DNA from: Stella humosa
GTDB lineage: Bacteria; Pseudomonadota; Alphaproteobacteria; ATCC43930; Allostellaceae
Direction of reading: 5' to 3'
DNA: 64,000 nucleotides
Assembly (NCBI RefSeq): GCF_006738645.1
Contig: NZ_AP019700.1
Location: 124,001-188,000 of the forward strand
Of the stretch, positions 1 to 8,507 are shown one piece after another (the stretch's first letter is position 1; each line of letters starts with the position of its first letter). The translations under genes were made by a program, and so were the position numbers. The notes beneath the pieces are model-generated. The model did no database searches and was not told the DNA's origin. It saw only the letters and a list, made by a program, of their open reading frames with translations.

Positions 1-93
1 CGACTATTTTCCCCGAGCGTGCCACCGCCAGCCGGGCGTCGGCGTTGATCCCGAACGTGCCCCGTTCATCCACCCGGGAAAGACCAACCCACC

Positions 94-1329
94 ATGTTCG
101 AGCCGGAAACGACGGCGCAGCCCGACCTGCGCGGCGGGGTGGCACCCTGGCATGCCGGCGTCACCTTGCCGGAGATGCGGCCGCCGACGGCCGACCTGCG
201 CTGCGGCGTGCTGATCGTCGGCGCCGGCATCACCGGGTCGCTGATGGCCGAGCACCTGACCCGCATGGGGCTGGACGTGGTCGTCATCGACCGAGAGCGC
301 CCAGGCTTCGGCAGCACGGCCGCCAGCACCGCCATGCTGCAATGGGAAATCGACACGCCGCTCGGCAAGCTGGCGGACCTCTATGGCTTCGAGCGGGCGG
401 CACGGATCTACCAGCGCAGCTATGCCGCCGCGCGCGGCCTGTGCGGGGTGATCGACGAGCTGGGGTTGGGCTGCCAGCTCCGCCAGCGGCAGTCCGTCTA
501 TCTGGCGGCGGGCGATGTCGGCGCGCGTGACCTGCTGGCCGAACATGAATTGCGGACCCGCGCCGGCCTGCCGGGCGATTTCCTCGACTATCGCCTGCTG
601 CGGCAGAGCTTCGGCTTCGACCGCGAAGCGGCGATCGTCGCCCCCGGATCGGCCGACGCCGACCCGTTGCGCCTGTCGCTGCTGCTGCTGGAAACCGCGA
701 CCCGGCGCGGTGCCAAGCTGCTGGCGGCCGACGCGGTGGCGTGGAATTCGGGGCTGTCCTCGGTCACGGTCGGATGTGCCGATGGCCGCACGATCGAGGC
801 CGACCATGTGGTCCTGGCGACCGGCTATGTGATGCCGGACTTCGTGCCGGCCGGCCTGCACCGGCTGGCCTCGAGCTGGGCGGTGGCCACGCCCGTGCAG
901 CGGCCCGATGCGCTGTGGCCGGAGCGCGCGCTGGTGTGGGAGGCGAGCGAGACCTACGCCTATGCCCGCACCACCGACGACGGCCGCATCGTCATCGGCG
1001 GCGAGGACGACCCCGACCTGATCGAGCCCGACGCCCGCGACCAGGCCATGCCCGACAAGGCGCGTACCCTGCTGGCCAAGCTCCACACCCTGTGGCCGCC
1101 GGCCGTGGCCACGGCCGACTATGTCTGGTCGGGCGTCTTCGGCAGCACGGTGGATGGCCTGCCGCTGATCGGCACGGTGCCGGACCGGCCGCGCATCCAC
1201 GCGGCCTACGGCTATGGCGGCAACGGCATCACCTTCAGTTTCCTGGCCTCCCGCATGATCCACCGCCTGATCGCCGGCGGGCGCGAGGACTGGTTCTCGG
1301 ACTTCGCGATCGACCGCTCCGTTCCGTAG
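94..1329 (+). CDS. FAD-dependent oxidoreductase, DAO family
   Basis: This 411-residue protein is a flavin-dependent oxidase or dehydrogenase of the D-amino acid oxidase (DAO) superfamily, which usually oxidises amines or amino acids. A dinucleotide-binding motif (GAGITG, residues 43-48) is followed by the acidic residue that ends the second beta strand (VVVIDRE). The C-terminal GYGGNGITFS motif is the typical second FAD contact of glycine oxidase and sarcosine oxidase relatives. The length is normal for the family. The ATG follows a weak purine tract (GGGAAAG). The gene stands alone and converges on the helicase gene, with four bases between the stop codons. I cannot tell the substrate from sequence. 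Confidence 0.85.
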   Translation: MFEPETTAQPDLRGGVAPWHAGVTLPEMRPPTADLRCGVLIVGAGITGSLMAEHLTRMGLDVVVIDRERPGFGSTAASTAMLQWEIDTPLGKLADLYGFERAARIYQRSYAAARGLCGVIDELGLGCQLRQRQSVYLAAGDVGARDLLAEHELRTRAGLPGDFLDYRLLRQSFGFDREAAIVAPGSADADPLRLSLLLLETATRRGAKLLAADAVAWNSGLSSVTVGCADGRTIEADHVVLATGYVMPDFVPAGLHRLASSWAVATPVQRPDALWPERALVWEASETYAYARTTDDGRIVIGGEDDPDLIEPDARDQAMPDKARTLLAKLHTLWPPAVATADYVWSGVFGSTVDGLPLIGTVPDRPRIHAAYGYGGNGITFSFLASRMIHRLIAGGREDWFSDFAIDRSVP

Positions 1330-1333
1330 GACC

Positions 1334-3391
1334 CTATCGCCAGATCGCCCGGAGGCGGGCCGCGATGTCGACCGCGCGCCGGGTCGAATCGGTCGCCACC
1401 ACGGTCGGCCGGGCGGGCGGCGGCCAGGACACTTCCTCGAACAGCGGCAGCAGGGCCGGCGGCAGGAAGCGGGTGCGCGCGGCATGGACGTAGCGGTCGC
1501 CGGTCGGCGCCTGCTGGTGGGTGTAGAAGCGGTGCGGCAGCATCAGCGCCAGATGGTCGCGCGCGCGCGTCATGGCGACGTAGAGCAGCCGGCGCTCCTC
1601 CTCGATCTCGTCCGCCCGGCCGGTCGCCAGGTCGGACGGCATGCAGCCATCGACGACGTTCAGCACGTGGACGGCGGTCCACTCCTGCCCCTTGGCGGAA
1701 TGGATGGTCGACAGGATCAGGTAATCCTCGTCCAGGAGCGGCACGCCCGCCTCGTCGCTGGTGGCGCCGGGCGGGTCCAGCGTCAGCTCGGTCAGGAAGC
1801 GTTCGCGGCTGGCATAGCCGGCGGCGATCTGCTCGAGCTGCACCAGATCGGCGGCGCGCGCGGCGGCGTCGGCATGGCGCTCGGCCAGCAGCGGGTCGTA
1901 CCAGGACCGGGCATCGGCCATCTCGGCCGGCCAGCCGGCGGCCCGGCGGTGCAGGCGGCCGACCAGGGCGACGAAGTCCGGCCACAGGGCCTCGGCGCGG
2001 GCCGGCGGCGGGGCCGCCGCCAGGGCCAGCTCGGGATCGAAGCCCTCGGCCACCCGGTCCAGCAGACGTCCGGCGATGGCCGGACCGATGCCCGGCAGGA
2101 TCTGCAGCACGCGAAATCCCGCCACCCGGTCGCGCGGGTTCTCGATCCAGCGCAGCAGCGCCAGCAGGTCCTTCACATGGGCGGAATCGAGGAACTTCAG
2201 CCCGCCGAACTTCACGAAGGGGATGTTGCGGCGAACCAGCTCCACCTCCAGCATGCCGCTGTGATGGCTGGTGCGGAACAGCACCGCCTGCTCCTTCAGC
2301 GCCAGGCCGGCCTCGCGATGGGCCAGGATGCGCTCGGCGACGCAGCGCGCCTGGTCGGCCTCGTCGCGCACGGTGACGAGCTGCGGCCGCTCGCCCGACA
2401 GCCGGTCCGACCACAGGTCCTTGGCATAGCGCTCCGGCGCCAGCGCGATCACGGCGTTGGATGCCGCCAGGATCGGCCCGGTCGAACGGTAGTTGCGCTC
2501 CAGCGTCAGGATGCGGGCGGGCGGGCGATAGAGGCCGGGGAAGTCCAGGATGTTGCGGTTGGTGGCCGCCCGGAAGGAATAGATCGCCTGGGCGTCGTCG
2601 CCGACCACGGTGACGCCGCGGCCGTCGGGTTTCAGGCCGGTCAGGATGCTGGCCTGCAGGCGGTTGGTGTCCTGGTACTCGTCCACCAGCACATGGTCGA
2701 AGCGGCCGCCGATCTCGGCCGCGATCTCCGGCTCCAGCATCATCTGCGCCCAGTAGAGCAGCAGGTCGTCGTAATCCAGCACCTGCTGGCGCTGCTTGGC
2801 CTCGACATAGCCGGCGAAGAGCCGACGCAGTTCGGCCTCCCACATCCGGACCCAGGGGAAGGCCAGGTCCAGCACCGTCTCCAGCTCGGCCTCGGCATTG
2901 ACCGCGCGGGAATAGACGGCAAGGCAGGTGGCCTTCAGCGGGAAGCGGCTGTCGCGCCCGGACAGGCCTTGCTCGTGCCGCACCAGCCCCATCAGGTCGG
3001 CCGCGTCCTCGCGGTCGAGGATGGTGAAGCCGGGAGCCAGTCCGATGCACTCGGCCTGCTCGCGCAACAGGCGGGCGCCGATGCCGTGAAACGTGCCCGA
3101 CCAGGATAGCGACGCCCGCTGCGGTCCCGGCAGGCGGGCCAGCAGGCGCTCCACCCGCCGCCCCATCTCTGCCGCCGCCCGGCGCGAGAAGGTGAGCAGC
3201 AGCAGGCGGCGCGGGTCGGCGCCGTCCGCCACCAGCCGGGCGACGCGGTGGGCCAGCGTGCTGGTCTTGCCCGAGCCGGCGCCGGCGATCACCAGCAATG
3301 GCCCCTCGCCATGCAGGACGGCCGCCTGCTGCTGCGGGTTCAGGCTCTCAAGGAGGGTGTCGCGCGCGGTCGGGTCGGCCCTGGGGATCAT
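1334..3391 (-). CDS. UvrD/Rep-family ATP-dependent DNA helicase
   Basis: This 685-residue superfamily 1A helicase probably unwinds DNA in repair or replication restart. All family motifs can be read in order: motif I GAGSGKT (37-43), Ia LLTFSRRAAAEM, motif II DEYQDTN, motif III GDDAQAIYSFR, motif V STIHSAKGQEW and motif VI YVAMTRARDHL. It begins with the usual LNPQQQAAVLHGEGPLLV Q-motif region. The length is close to that of PcrA/Rep rather than AddA or RecB. The ATG lies about 100 bases from the divergent arsenic island, and no partner gene is adjacent. It is a second, accessory UvrD-like helicase or the housekeeping one; sequence alone does not decide. Confidence 0.92.
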   Translation of the reverse strand: MIPRADPTARDTLLESLNPQQQAAVLHGEGPLLVIAGAGSGKTSTLAHRVARLVADGADPRRLLLLTFSRRAAAEMGRRVERLLARLPGPQRASLSWSGTFHGIGARLLREQAECIGLAPGFTILDREDAADLMGLVRHEQGLSGRDSRFPLKATCLAVYSRAVNAEAELETVLDLAFPWVRMWEAELRRLFAGYVEAKQRQQVLDYDDLLLYWAQMMLEPEIAAEIGGRFDHVLVDEYQDTNRLQASILTGLKPDGRGVTVVGDDAQAIYSFRAATNRNILDFPGLYRPPARILTLERNYRSTGPILAASNAVIALAPERYAKDLWSDRLSGERPQLVTVRDEADQARCVAERILAHREAGLALKEQAVLFRTSHHSGMLEVELVRRNIPFVKFGGLKFLDSAHVKDLLALLRWIENPRDRVAGFRVLQILPGIGPAIAGRLLDRVAEGFDPELALAAAPPPARAEALWPDFVALVGRLHRRAAGWPAEMADARSWYDPLLAERHADAAARAADLVQLEQIAAGYASRERFLTELTLDPPGATSDEAGVPLLDEDYLILSTIHSAKGQEWTAVHVLNVVDGCMPSDLATGRADEIEEERRLLYVAMTRARDHLALMLPHRFYTHQQAPTGDRYVHAARTRFLPPALLPLFEEVSWPPPARPTVVATDSTRRAVDIAARLRAIWR

Positions 3392-3469
3392 CGTCCGCGA
3401 GGAAGCATGATTCCTGTTTTGTTCGCAAGCATCGACCGCGGCGACACGGAAGCTTCACCAATATTCCAT

Positions 3470-3484
3470 TATTCGAGAAGAATA
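3470..3484. promoter_or_regulatory. Candidate ArsR operator upstream of the ArsR-ArsC fusion
   Basis: TATTC-GAGAA-GAATA is a perfect 5-bp inverted repeat ending 11 bases before the ATG. It sits in an unusually AT-rich stretch for this genome and follows an AATATT element that is also present before the second arsR. ArsR repressors bind such imperfect AT-rich dyads close to promoters. The assignment is inference from position and symmetry. Confidence 0.5.
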
Positions 3485-3495
3485 GAAGCGATAAG

Positions 3496-4353
3496 ATGCG
3501 CGCCATGGAAGCGCATCAGGCCGCGGCGGTCTTCGCCGCCCTCTCGCAGGAGACAAGGGTCCGGCTGCTGCACCGGCTGGTGGCCGCCGGTCCCGGCGGC
3601 GCGGTCGCGGGCGAGCTGGCGGCGGCCCTGGGCGTGCCGGCCTCGACCTTGTCCTTTCACCTGGCCGCCCTGGAAAAGGCCGGCCTGATCCGCGGCCGCC
3701 GCCAGGGCCGGCAGATGATCTACGCGGCCGCCCCGTCGGGCCTGCGGTCGCTGATCGGTTGCGCGGCACACCTGTGCCTGGGTGACGACTACGCTTCCAT
3801 GGCCTTGGTCGACGGGTTGCTGCCGCCGGAACCGGCGACCCTGTCGGCCAGCTACAGCGTGCTGTTTCTCTGCCAGCGCAATTCGGCGCGCTCGATCATG
3901 GCCGAGGCCATCCTGGGCCAGGTGGGCGGCGGCAGGTTCCGGGCCTTCTCGGCCGGACCGCAGCCGGCCGCCGATCCGCTGCCCGCCGTCGTCCAACTGC
4001 TGCGGGCCCTCGGCCACGCGGTGGGCCATCTCCGCAGCAAGTCGTGGGACGAGTTTGCCGGCCCCGTCGGCGCGCCGATGGATTTCGTGATCACGCTCTG
4101 CGACATGCCGGCGGATGGGGCACCGCCGCCGTTCGCCGGCCGGGCCATCCGCGCCGCCTGGCCCCTTCCCGATCCGGCGAAGTTCAGCGGCAGCACGGTG
4201 GAGCGCCGGGTGTTGCTGGACGAACTCTATGCCGGCCTGCGCCGCCGCCTCGTGGCGCTTTGCCGGCTGCCGCTCGACCTGCTGGATCGGGCCGGCGCCC
4301 AGACATGCCTAGACCGGATCGGCGATACGCGACCACCGGCCCACCGGGCGTGA
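3496..4353 (+). CDS. ArsR repressor-arsenate reductase fusion (ArsR + LMW phosphatase-type ArsC)
   Basis: This 285-residue fusion has an N-terminal winged-helix ArsR domain (about 4-95, with helix-turn-helix VPASTLSFHLAALEKAGLI). A low-molecular-weight protein tyrosine phosphatase-like arsenate reductase domain follows (about 118-265). The catalytic P-loop is CQRNSAR, a CX5R motif with C126 and R132, and an LPDPAK segment supplies the expected acid. The enzyme part would reduce arsenate to arsenite with thioredoxin-type or similar reductant, and the N-terminal part would sense arsenite. The ArsR part lacks the usual adjacent cysteine pair and instead shows C89 and C94. Start candidates are 3496 and 3505, and the operator-like dyad favours 3496. 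The gene is 15 bases before the GAPDH gene and is the first gene of the island. Confidence 0.88.
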   Translation: MRAMEAHQAAAVFAALSQETRVRLLHRLVAAGPGGAVAGELAAALGVPASTLSFHLAALEKAGLIRGRRQGRQMIYAAAPSGLRSLIGCAAHLCLGDDYASMALVDGLLPPEPATLSASYSVLFLCQRNSARSIMAEAILGQVGGGRFRAFSAGPQPAADPLPAVVQLLRALGHAVGHLRSKSWDEFAGPVGAPMDFVITLCDMPADGAPPPFAGRAIRAAWPLPDPAKFSGSTVERRVLLDELYAGLRRRLVALCRLPLDLLDRAGAQTCLDRIGDTRPPAHRA

Positions 4354-4368
4354 AACGGGGAAAGCGCA

Positions 4369-5412
4369 ATGGCAATCGGCATCAACGGAATGGGTCGGAT
4401 CGGCCGGCTGGCGCTGCGCGCCGCACTGGGCGGCGTCGAACGGGCCGACGGCGACCCGCGGGCGGGGAACCGCCTGGAGATCGCGCATGTGAACGAGATC
4501 AAGGGCGGCGCGGTGGCCGCCGCCCACTTGCTCGAGTTCGACAGCACCCACGGCCGCTGGCGCACCGGCATCGCGGTCGAAGACCCCGGCGCCATCCGGG
4601 TCGGCGGCCGTCGCATCGGCTTCAGCGAGGGGGCGGTCCCGGCCGCGGTGCCGTGGGGCGATCTCGGCTGCGACATCGTGCTCGAATGCACCGGCCGCTT
4701 CCGCGACCCCGCCCAGTTGCAAGGCTATTTCGATCGCGGCGTGCAGCGCGTGATCGTGGCCGCCCCCGTCGCGGATGCAGCCGCCCTCAATGTCGTCGTG
4801 GGGGTGAATGACGGGCTCTACGATCCGGCGCGCCATCGCCTGCTGACGACGGCGTCCTGCACGACCAACTGCCTGGCACCGGTGGTCAAGGTCGTGCACG
4901 AGGCCCTGGGCATCCGGCACGGGCAGATCACCACGATCCACGACCCCACCAACACGAACGTGGTGGTCGACGCACCGCACCGCGACCTGCGTCGCGCGCG
5001 CTCGGCCATGAACTCGTTGCAGCCGACGACGACGGGCAGTGCGACGGCGATCGCCATGATCTACCCGGAACTGCGTGGCCGGCTCGACGGTCACGCGGTC
5101 CGCGCGCCGGTGCTGAATGCCAGCCTCACCGACTGCGTCTTCGAACTGGCGCGGCCGACGACGGCTGATGCGGTCAACCGCCTGTTCGAGGAAGCGGCCG
5201 CCGGCCCGCTGGCCGGCATTCTCGGCATCGAGCACCGGCCGCTGGTCTCCGTCGACTATGCCAACGACAGCCGCAGCGCGATCGTCGATGCCCCCAGCAC
5301 GCTGGTGACCGACGGTACCATGCTCAAGGTCTATGCCTGGTACGACAACGAGATGGGGTACGCCTGCCGCATGGTCGACCTCGCCAGCATCGTGCTGCGG
5401 GCCGGGGTGTGA
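4369..5412 (+). CDS. ArsJ-associated glyceraldehyde-3-phosphate dehydrogenase
   Basis: This type I GAPDH has 347 residues. The NAD-binding N-terminus is [10 protein letters not shown]. The catalytic signature is ASCTTNCL, with the nucleophile C164, and H191 lies in TTIHDPTN. The conserved WYDNEMGY is near the C-terminus. In ars clusters GAPDH uses arsenate in place of phosphate to form 1-arseno-3-phosphoglycerate, which the next gene product exports. The gene is followed immediately by arsJ (GTGA overlap if the upstream GTG is used), so the pairing is diagnostic. A housekeeping role in glycolysis is less likely here because no glycolytic gene is nearby. Confidence 0.92.
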   Translation: MAIGINGMGRIGRLALRAALGGVERADGDPRAGNRLEIAHVNEIKGGAVAAAHLLEFDSTHGRWRTGIAVEDPGAIRVGGRRIGFSEGAVPAAVPWGDLGCDIVLECTGRFRDPAQLQGYFDRGVQRVIVAAPVADAAALNVVVGVNDGLYDPARHRLLTTASCTTNCLAPVVKVVHEALGIRHGQITTIHDPTNTNVVVDAPHRDLRRARSAMNSLQPTTTGSATAIAMIYPELRGRLDGHAVRAPVLNASLTDCVFELARPTTADAVNRLFEEAAAGPLAGILGIEHRPLVSVDYANDSRSAIVDAPSTLVTDGTMLKVYAWYDNEMGYACRMVDLASIVLRAGV

Positions 5413-5429
5413 CGAAGGGTGGGGGCGTG

Positions 5430-6665
5430 ATGGCGGGCTGGCGCAGCTATGCCATCGTGACGGCCGCCTACTGGGGCTTCACCCTGACCGACGGCGCCTT
5501 GCGGATGCTGGTGCTGCTGCATTTCTTCGGCCTCGGCTACACCCCGTTTACGCTCGCCTTCCTGTTCCTGTTGTACGAGGCGGCGGGCATCGCCGCCAAC
5601 CTGGGCGGCGGCTGGCTGGTGTCGCGCTTCGGCATCGGCCGCATGCTGGCGGCAGGACTGCTCCTGCAGGCGGGCGGGCTGCTGATGCTGTCCGCGCTGG
5701 ATCCTGGTTGGGGCGCCATCCTGTCGGTCGCCTGGGTGGTGGCCGCGCAGGGGGTCGCCGGCGTCGCCAAGGACATCACCAAGACGGCGTCGAAATCCGC
5801 CATCAAGGCGACGGCCGCGGGCGGGCAGGGGCAGTTGTTCCGCTGGGTCGCCTGGTTCACCGGGTCGAAGAACGCGATGAAGGGCTTCGGCTTCTTCCTG
5901 GGCGGCCTGCTGCTGGAGTTCCTCGGCTTCCGGCCGGCGCTGTGGCTGATGGCCGGGCTGATCGGCTGCATCCTCGTGGCCGTCGTCCTCGCCCTGCCGC
6001 CGGCGCTCGGCCGCGCCGGTTCGTCGCGTAGCATGCGGGAGCTGTTCGCCAAGAGCCGGTCCGTGAACCTGCTGGCGGGCGCGCGGATTTTCCTGTTCGG
6101 GGCTCGCGACGTGTGGTTCGTCGTGGGCCTGCCGGTCTTCCTCTATGCCCATGGCTGGAGTTTTCTCCAGGTCGGGGCCTTCGTGGCCGGCTGGACCATT
6201 GCCTATGGCGGCGTCCAGGCGGTGGCCCCCATGCTGGTGACCCGGAGCCCCGACGGGCTGAGCCGAGAGGTGCCGGCCGCCCGGCTCTGGGGCGGCCTGC
6301 TGCTGGCGGTCCCGGCGATCCTGGCGGTCGCACTGGCCGTGCCCGTGGCCGATCCCGGCACTTGGCGGATGGACATGGTCGCCACCGCCGGTCTCGCCCT
6401 GTTCGGCCTGCCGTTCGCCGTGAACTCGTCCCTCCACTCCTACCTGATCCTCGCCTATGCCGGATCGAAGAAGGCGGCCGAGGACATCGGCTTCTACTAT
6501 GCCGCCAATGCCATGGGGCGCCTGGGGGGCACCCTGCTGTCCGGCCTGCTGTACCAGGCGGGCGGCCTCGCCGGCTGCCTCGCCGGCTCGGCGGCCATGC
6601 TGGCCCTGTGCTGGGCCATCACGTTCCGGCTGCCCGCCGCGCCTCCGGGCGAGGTTGGCCCTTGA
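5430..6665 (+). CDS. arsJ: Organoarsenical efflux MFS transporter ArsJ
   Basis: This is a twelve-helix major facilitator protein of 411 residues from the ATG, or 418 from an in-frame GTG at 5409 that overlaps the GAPDH stop. The N-terminus YAIVTAAYWGFTLTDGALRM and the internal KDITKTASKSAIK are typical of ArsJ. Known ArsJ proteins export the unstable 1-arseno-3-phosphoglycerate made by the partner GAPDH, so the pair removes arsenate without reducing it. I prefer the ATG because a G-rich tract (GGTGGGGG) lies just upstream at normal spacing. It is the last gene before the second ArsR dyad. Confidence 0.92.
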   Translation: MAGWRSYAIVTAAYWGFTLTDGALRMLVLLHFFGLGYTPFTLAFLFLLYEAAGIAANLGGGWLVSRFGIGRMLAAGLLLQAGGLLMLSALDPGWGAILSVAWVVAAQGVAGVAKDITKTASKSAIKATAAGGQGQLFRWVAWFTGSKNAMKGFGFFLGGLLLEFLGFRPALWLMAGLIGCILVAVVLALPPALGRAGSSRSMRELFAKSRSVNLLAGARIFLFGARDVWFVVGLPVFLYAHGWSFLQVGAFVAGWTIAYGGVQAVAPMLVTRSPDGLSREVPAARLWGGLLLAVPAILAVALAVPVADPGTWRMDMVATAGLALFGLPFAVNSSLHSYLILAYAGSKKAAEDIGFYYAANAMGRLGGTLLSGLLYQAGGLAGCLAGSAAMLALCWAITFRLPAAPPGEVGP

Positions 6666-6678
6666 CGAAGGAAGTCGT

Positions 6679-6702
6679 CTCCATAATATTGGAAATATGG
6701 AG
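6679..6702. promoter_or_regulatory. ArsR-type operator overlapping the arsR start codon
   Basis: CTCCATA and TATGGAG form a perfect 7-bp inverted repeat separated by 10 bases (AATATTGGAA). The right arm contains the ATG of arsR. A repressor bound here would occlude both the promoter and the translation start region of its own gene. It is the clearest dyad in the island and strongly suggests autoregulation. The AATATT core is shared with the region before the fusion gene. Confidence 0.65.
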
Positions 6703-7086
6703 AAGAAATCAGCCATCGCCGCCTTGGGCGCCCTCGCGCAGGAGACGCGGCTCGATATCTTCCGCCTGCTCGTGCAGGCGGGGGACGCCGGGGTCCCGGC
6801 CGGCCAGATCGGCGACCAGCTCGGCCTGCCTTCGGCCACGCTGTCCTTCCACCTGACCCAGCTGCGCCAGGCCGACCTGGTGACCTTCCGGCGCGAAGGA
6901 CGCTCGCTCATCTACGTGGCCGAGTACGCCGCCATGAACGGGCTGATCGGCTTCCTGACCGAGAACTGCTGCAGCGGCTCGCCCGCCGCAACCTGCGTGC
7001 CTGCCGCCGCCTGCCTTCCCACCACGGCCGCCGACAATCCGGGCGTGCCCGCCATCGCCCCCCTTTCGCGAAAGGCTTCGACATGA
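6697..7086 (+). CDS. arsR: Arsenical resistance repressor ArsR
   Basis: This 129-residue ArsR/SmtB winged-helix repressor has a DNA-recognition region LPSATLSFHLTQLRQADLV. An arsenite-binding vicinal pair lies in ENCCSGSPAATC (C91, C92, C100), typical of proteobacterial ArsR with a C-terminal sensor site. A further C106 follows, so the tail is cysteine-rich. It should release DNA on binding As(III) or Sb(III). The ATG lies inside the right arm of an inverted repeat. Its stop overlaps the start of the flavoprotein gene (ATGA), so regulator and enzyme are translationally coupled. It resembles the ArsR half of the upstream fusion but has the more conventional metal site. Confidence 0.92.
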   Translation: MEKKSAIAALGALAQETRLDIFRLLVQAGDAGVPAGQIGDQLGLPSATLSFHLTQLRQADLVTFRREGRSLIYVAEYAAMNGLIGFLTENCCSGSPAATCVPAAACLPTTAADNPGVPAIAPLSRKAST

Positions 7087-8507
7087 CTGCCTCCAACCTC
7101 CCCGTCGCCATCATCGGGGCCGGGCCGGTCGGGCTCGCTGCCGCCGCCAACCTGCTGGCCCGGGGCGAAGTGCCCCTGGTGCTCGAGGCCGGTCCCGCGA
7201 TCGCCCACAGCGTCCGCCAGTGGGGCCATGTCCGCATGTTCACGCCGTGGGAATACTGCGTCGACCGCCAGGCGGGCGCGCTGCTGCGCGAGGCCGGCTG
7301 GATCGCGCCGCCCGCGGATGCGACGCCCACCGGCGCCGAGCTGGTTTCGGAATACCTGGAGCCGCTGGCGGCCCTGCCGGCGCTGGCGCCGCACATCCAT
7401 CTCGACGCGCGGGTCGTGGCGGTGACGCGCCGCGGCTCGGATAAGGTGCGCACCGCCGGGCGCGGCGACCTTCCCTTCGTGCTGCGGGTGGCGGGCCCGG
7501 CCGGCCGGCTGCGCCATTTCGAGGCCAAGGCCGTGATCGACGCATCCGGCACCTGGACATCGCCCAACCCGGCCGGGTCGGACGGGCTGCCGGCGCCGGG
7601 CGAGGAAGCGGCCGCCCGCCACATCGCGACCGGCATTCCCGACGTGCTGGGCCAGGCGCGGGCGCGCCATGCCGGCCGGACGACGGCTGTCATCGGCGGC
7701 GGGCATTCGGCGCTGAACGTGCTGATCGACCTGGCCGCCCTGCGGGACGCGGTGCCGGAGACGCGGATCCTGTGGGTGATGCGCAAGGAGCGGGTGGAGG
7801 CGGCTTTCGGCGGCGAGGAGCTGGACGGCCTGCCGGCGCGCGGCGCGCTCGGCAGCCAGGCCCGCGCGCTCGTCGAGAGCGGCGCGGTCGAGGTGCTGTC
7901 GCCGTTCCGCATCGCCGAGATCCGGCCGGGCGACGACCGGGCGCTGCGCGTCGTCGGCCTGCATGATGGCCGGCCGGCCTCGTTCCTGGCCGACGAGCTG
8001 GTCGTCGCGGCCGGCTTCCGGCCGGACCTGTCGATGCTGCGCGAGATCCGCCTGTCGCTCGATCCCTGGCTGGAATGCGCGGCCGGCATCGGCCCGCTGA
8101 TCGACCCCAACCTGCACAGCTGCGGCACGGTGCGCCCGCACGGCGCCCGCGAACTCTCCCATGCCGAGGAGGGCTTCTTCATCGCCGGCATGAAAAGCTA
8201 TGGCCGCGCGCCCACCTTCCTGCTGGCGACCGGCCACGAGCAGGTGCGCTCGATCGCCGCCGCCCTGGCCGGCGACCAGGACGCGGCCGCCCGGGTCGAA
8301 CTGGTCCTGCCGGAGACCGGCGTGTGCAACACCCGCCCGTCTGCCACGGCTGCCGTGCGCATTCCGGCCGCCACCGGCTGTTGCGGCCCGGCCAAGGCCG
8401 AGCCCGAGCCCGCCGCGGCCTGCTGCAGCCCCGCGGCCGAGGCCGTGCCGGCGCCGATTGCCGTGGCCGCCACCGGCTGCTGCGCGCGCAAGGAACAGGC
8501 GGCATGA
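7083..8507 (+). CDS. Ars-cluster flavin-dependent oxidoreductase (ArsO-like) with Cys-pair tail
   Basis: This is a 474-residue FAD/NADPH-binding protein of the flavin monooxygenase-like group often encoded in ars operons. FAD binding is by GAGPVGLAAA (about 11-20) and NAD(P)H binding by IGGGHSALN in the middle. The region around residue 370 (FFIAGMKSYGRAPTFLLATG) is also typical. The role in arsenic detoxification is not settled in the family; oxidation of a reduced or organic arsenical is plausible. The last 60 residues are an alanine/proline-rich linker carrying C415 and three vicinal cysteine pairs at 433-434, 447-448 and 466-467, a likely soft-metal or arsenite binding tail. It overlaps arsR upstream and acr3 downstream by ATGA junctions. 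Confidence 0.85.
   Translation: MTASNLPVAIIGAGPVGLAAAANLLARGEVPLVLEAGPAIAHSVRQWGHVRMFTPWEYCVDRQAGALLREAGWIAPPADATPTGAELVSEYLEPLAALPALAPHIHLDARVVAVTRRGSDKVRTAGRGDLPFVLRVAGPAGRLRHFEAKAVIDASGTWTSPNPAGSDGLPAPGEEAAARHIATGIPDVLGQARARHAGRTTAVIGGGHSALNVLIDLAALRDAVPETRILWVMRKERVEAAFGGEELDGLPARGALGSQARALVESGAVEVLSPFRIAEIRPGDDRALRVVGLHDGRPASFLADELVVAAGFRPDLSMLREIRLSLDPWLECAAGIGPLIDPNLHSCGTVRPHGARELSHAEEGFFIAGMKSYGRAPTFLLATGHEQVRSIAAALAGDQDAAARVELVLPETGVCNTRPSATAAVRIPAATGCCGPAKAEPEPAAACCSPAAEAVPAPIAVAATGCCARKEQAA

Noticed and set aside
1-73. A short open minus-strand frame from a GTG at 73 running off the left edge
   Set aside because: It is only 24 codons with no good ribosome binding site and could be chance; a plus-strand 3' end in another frame is equally possible.
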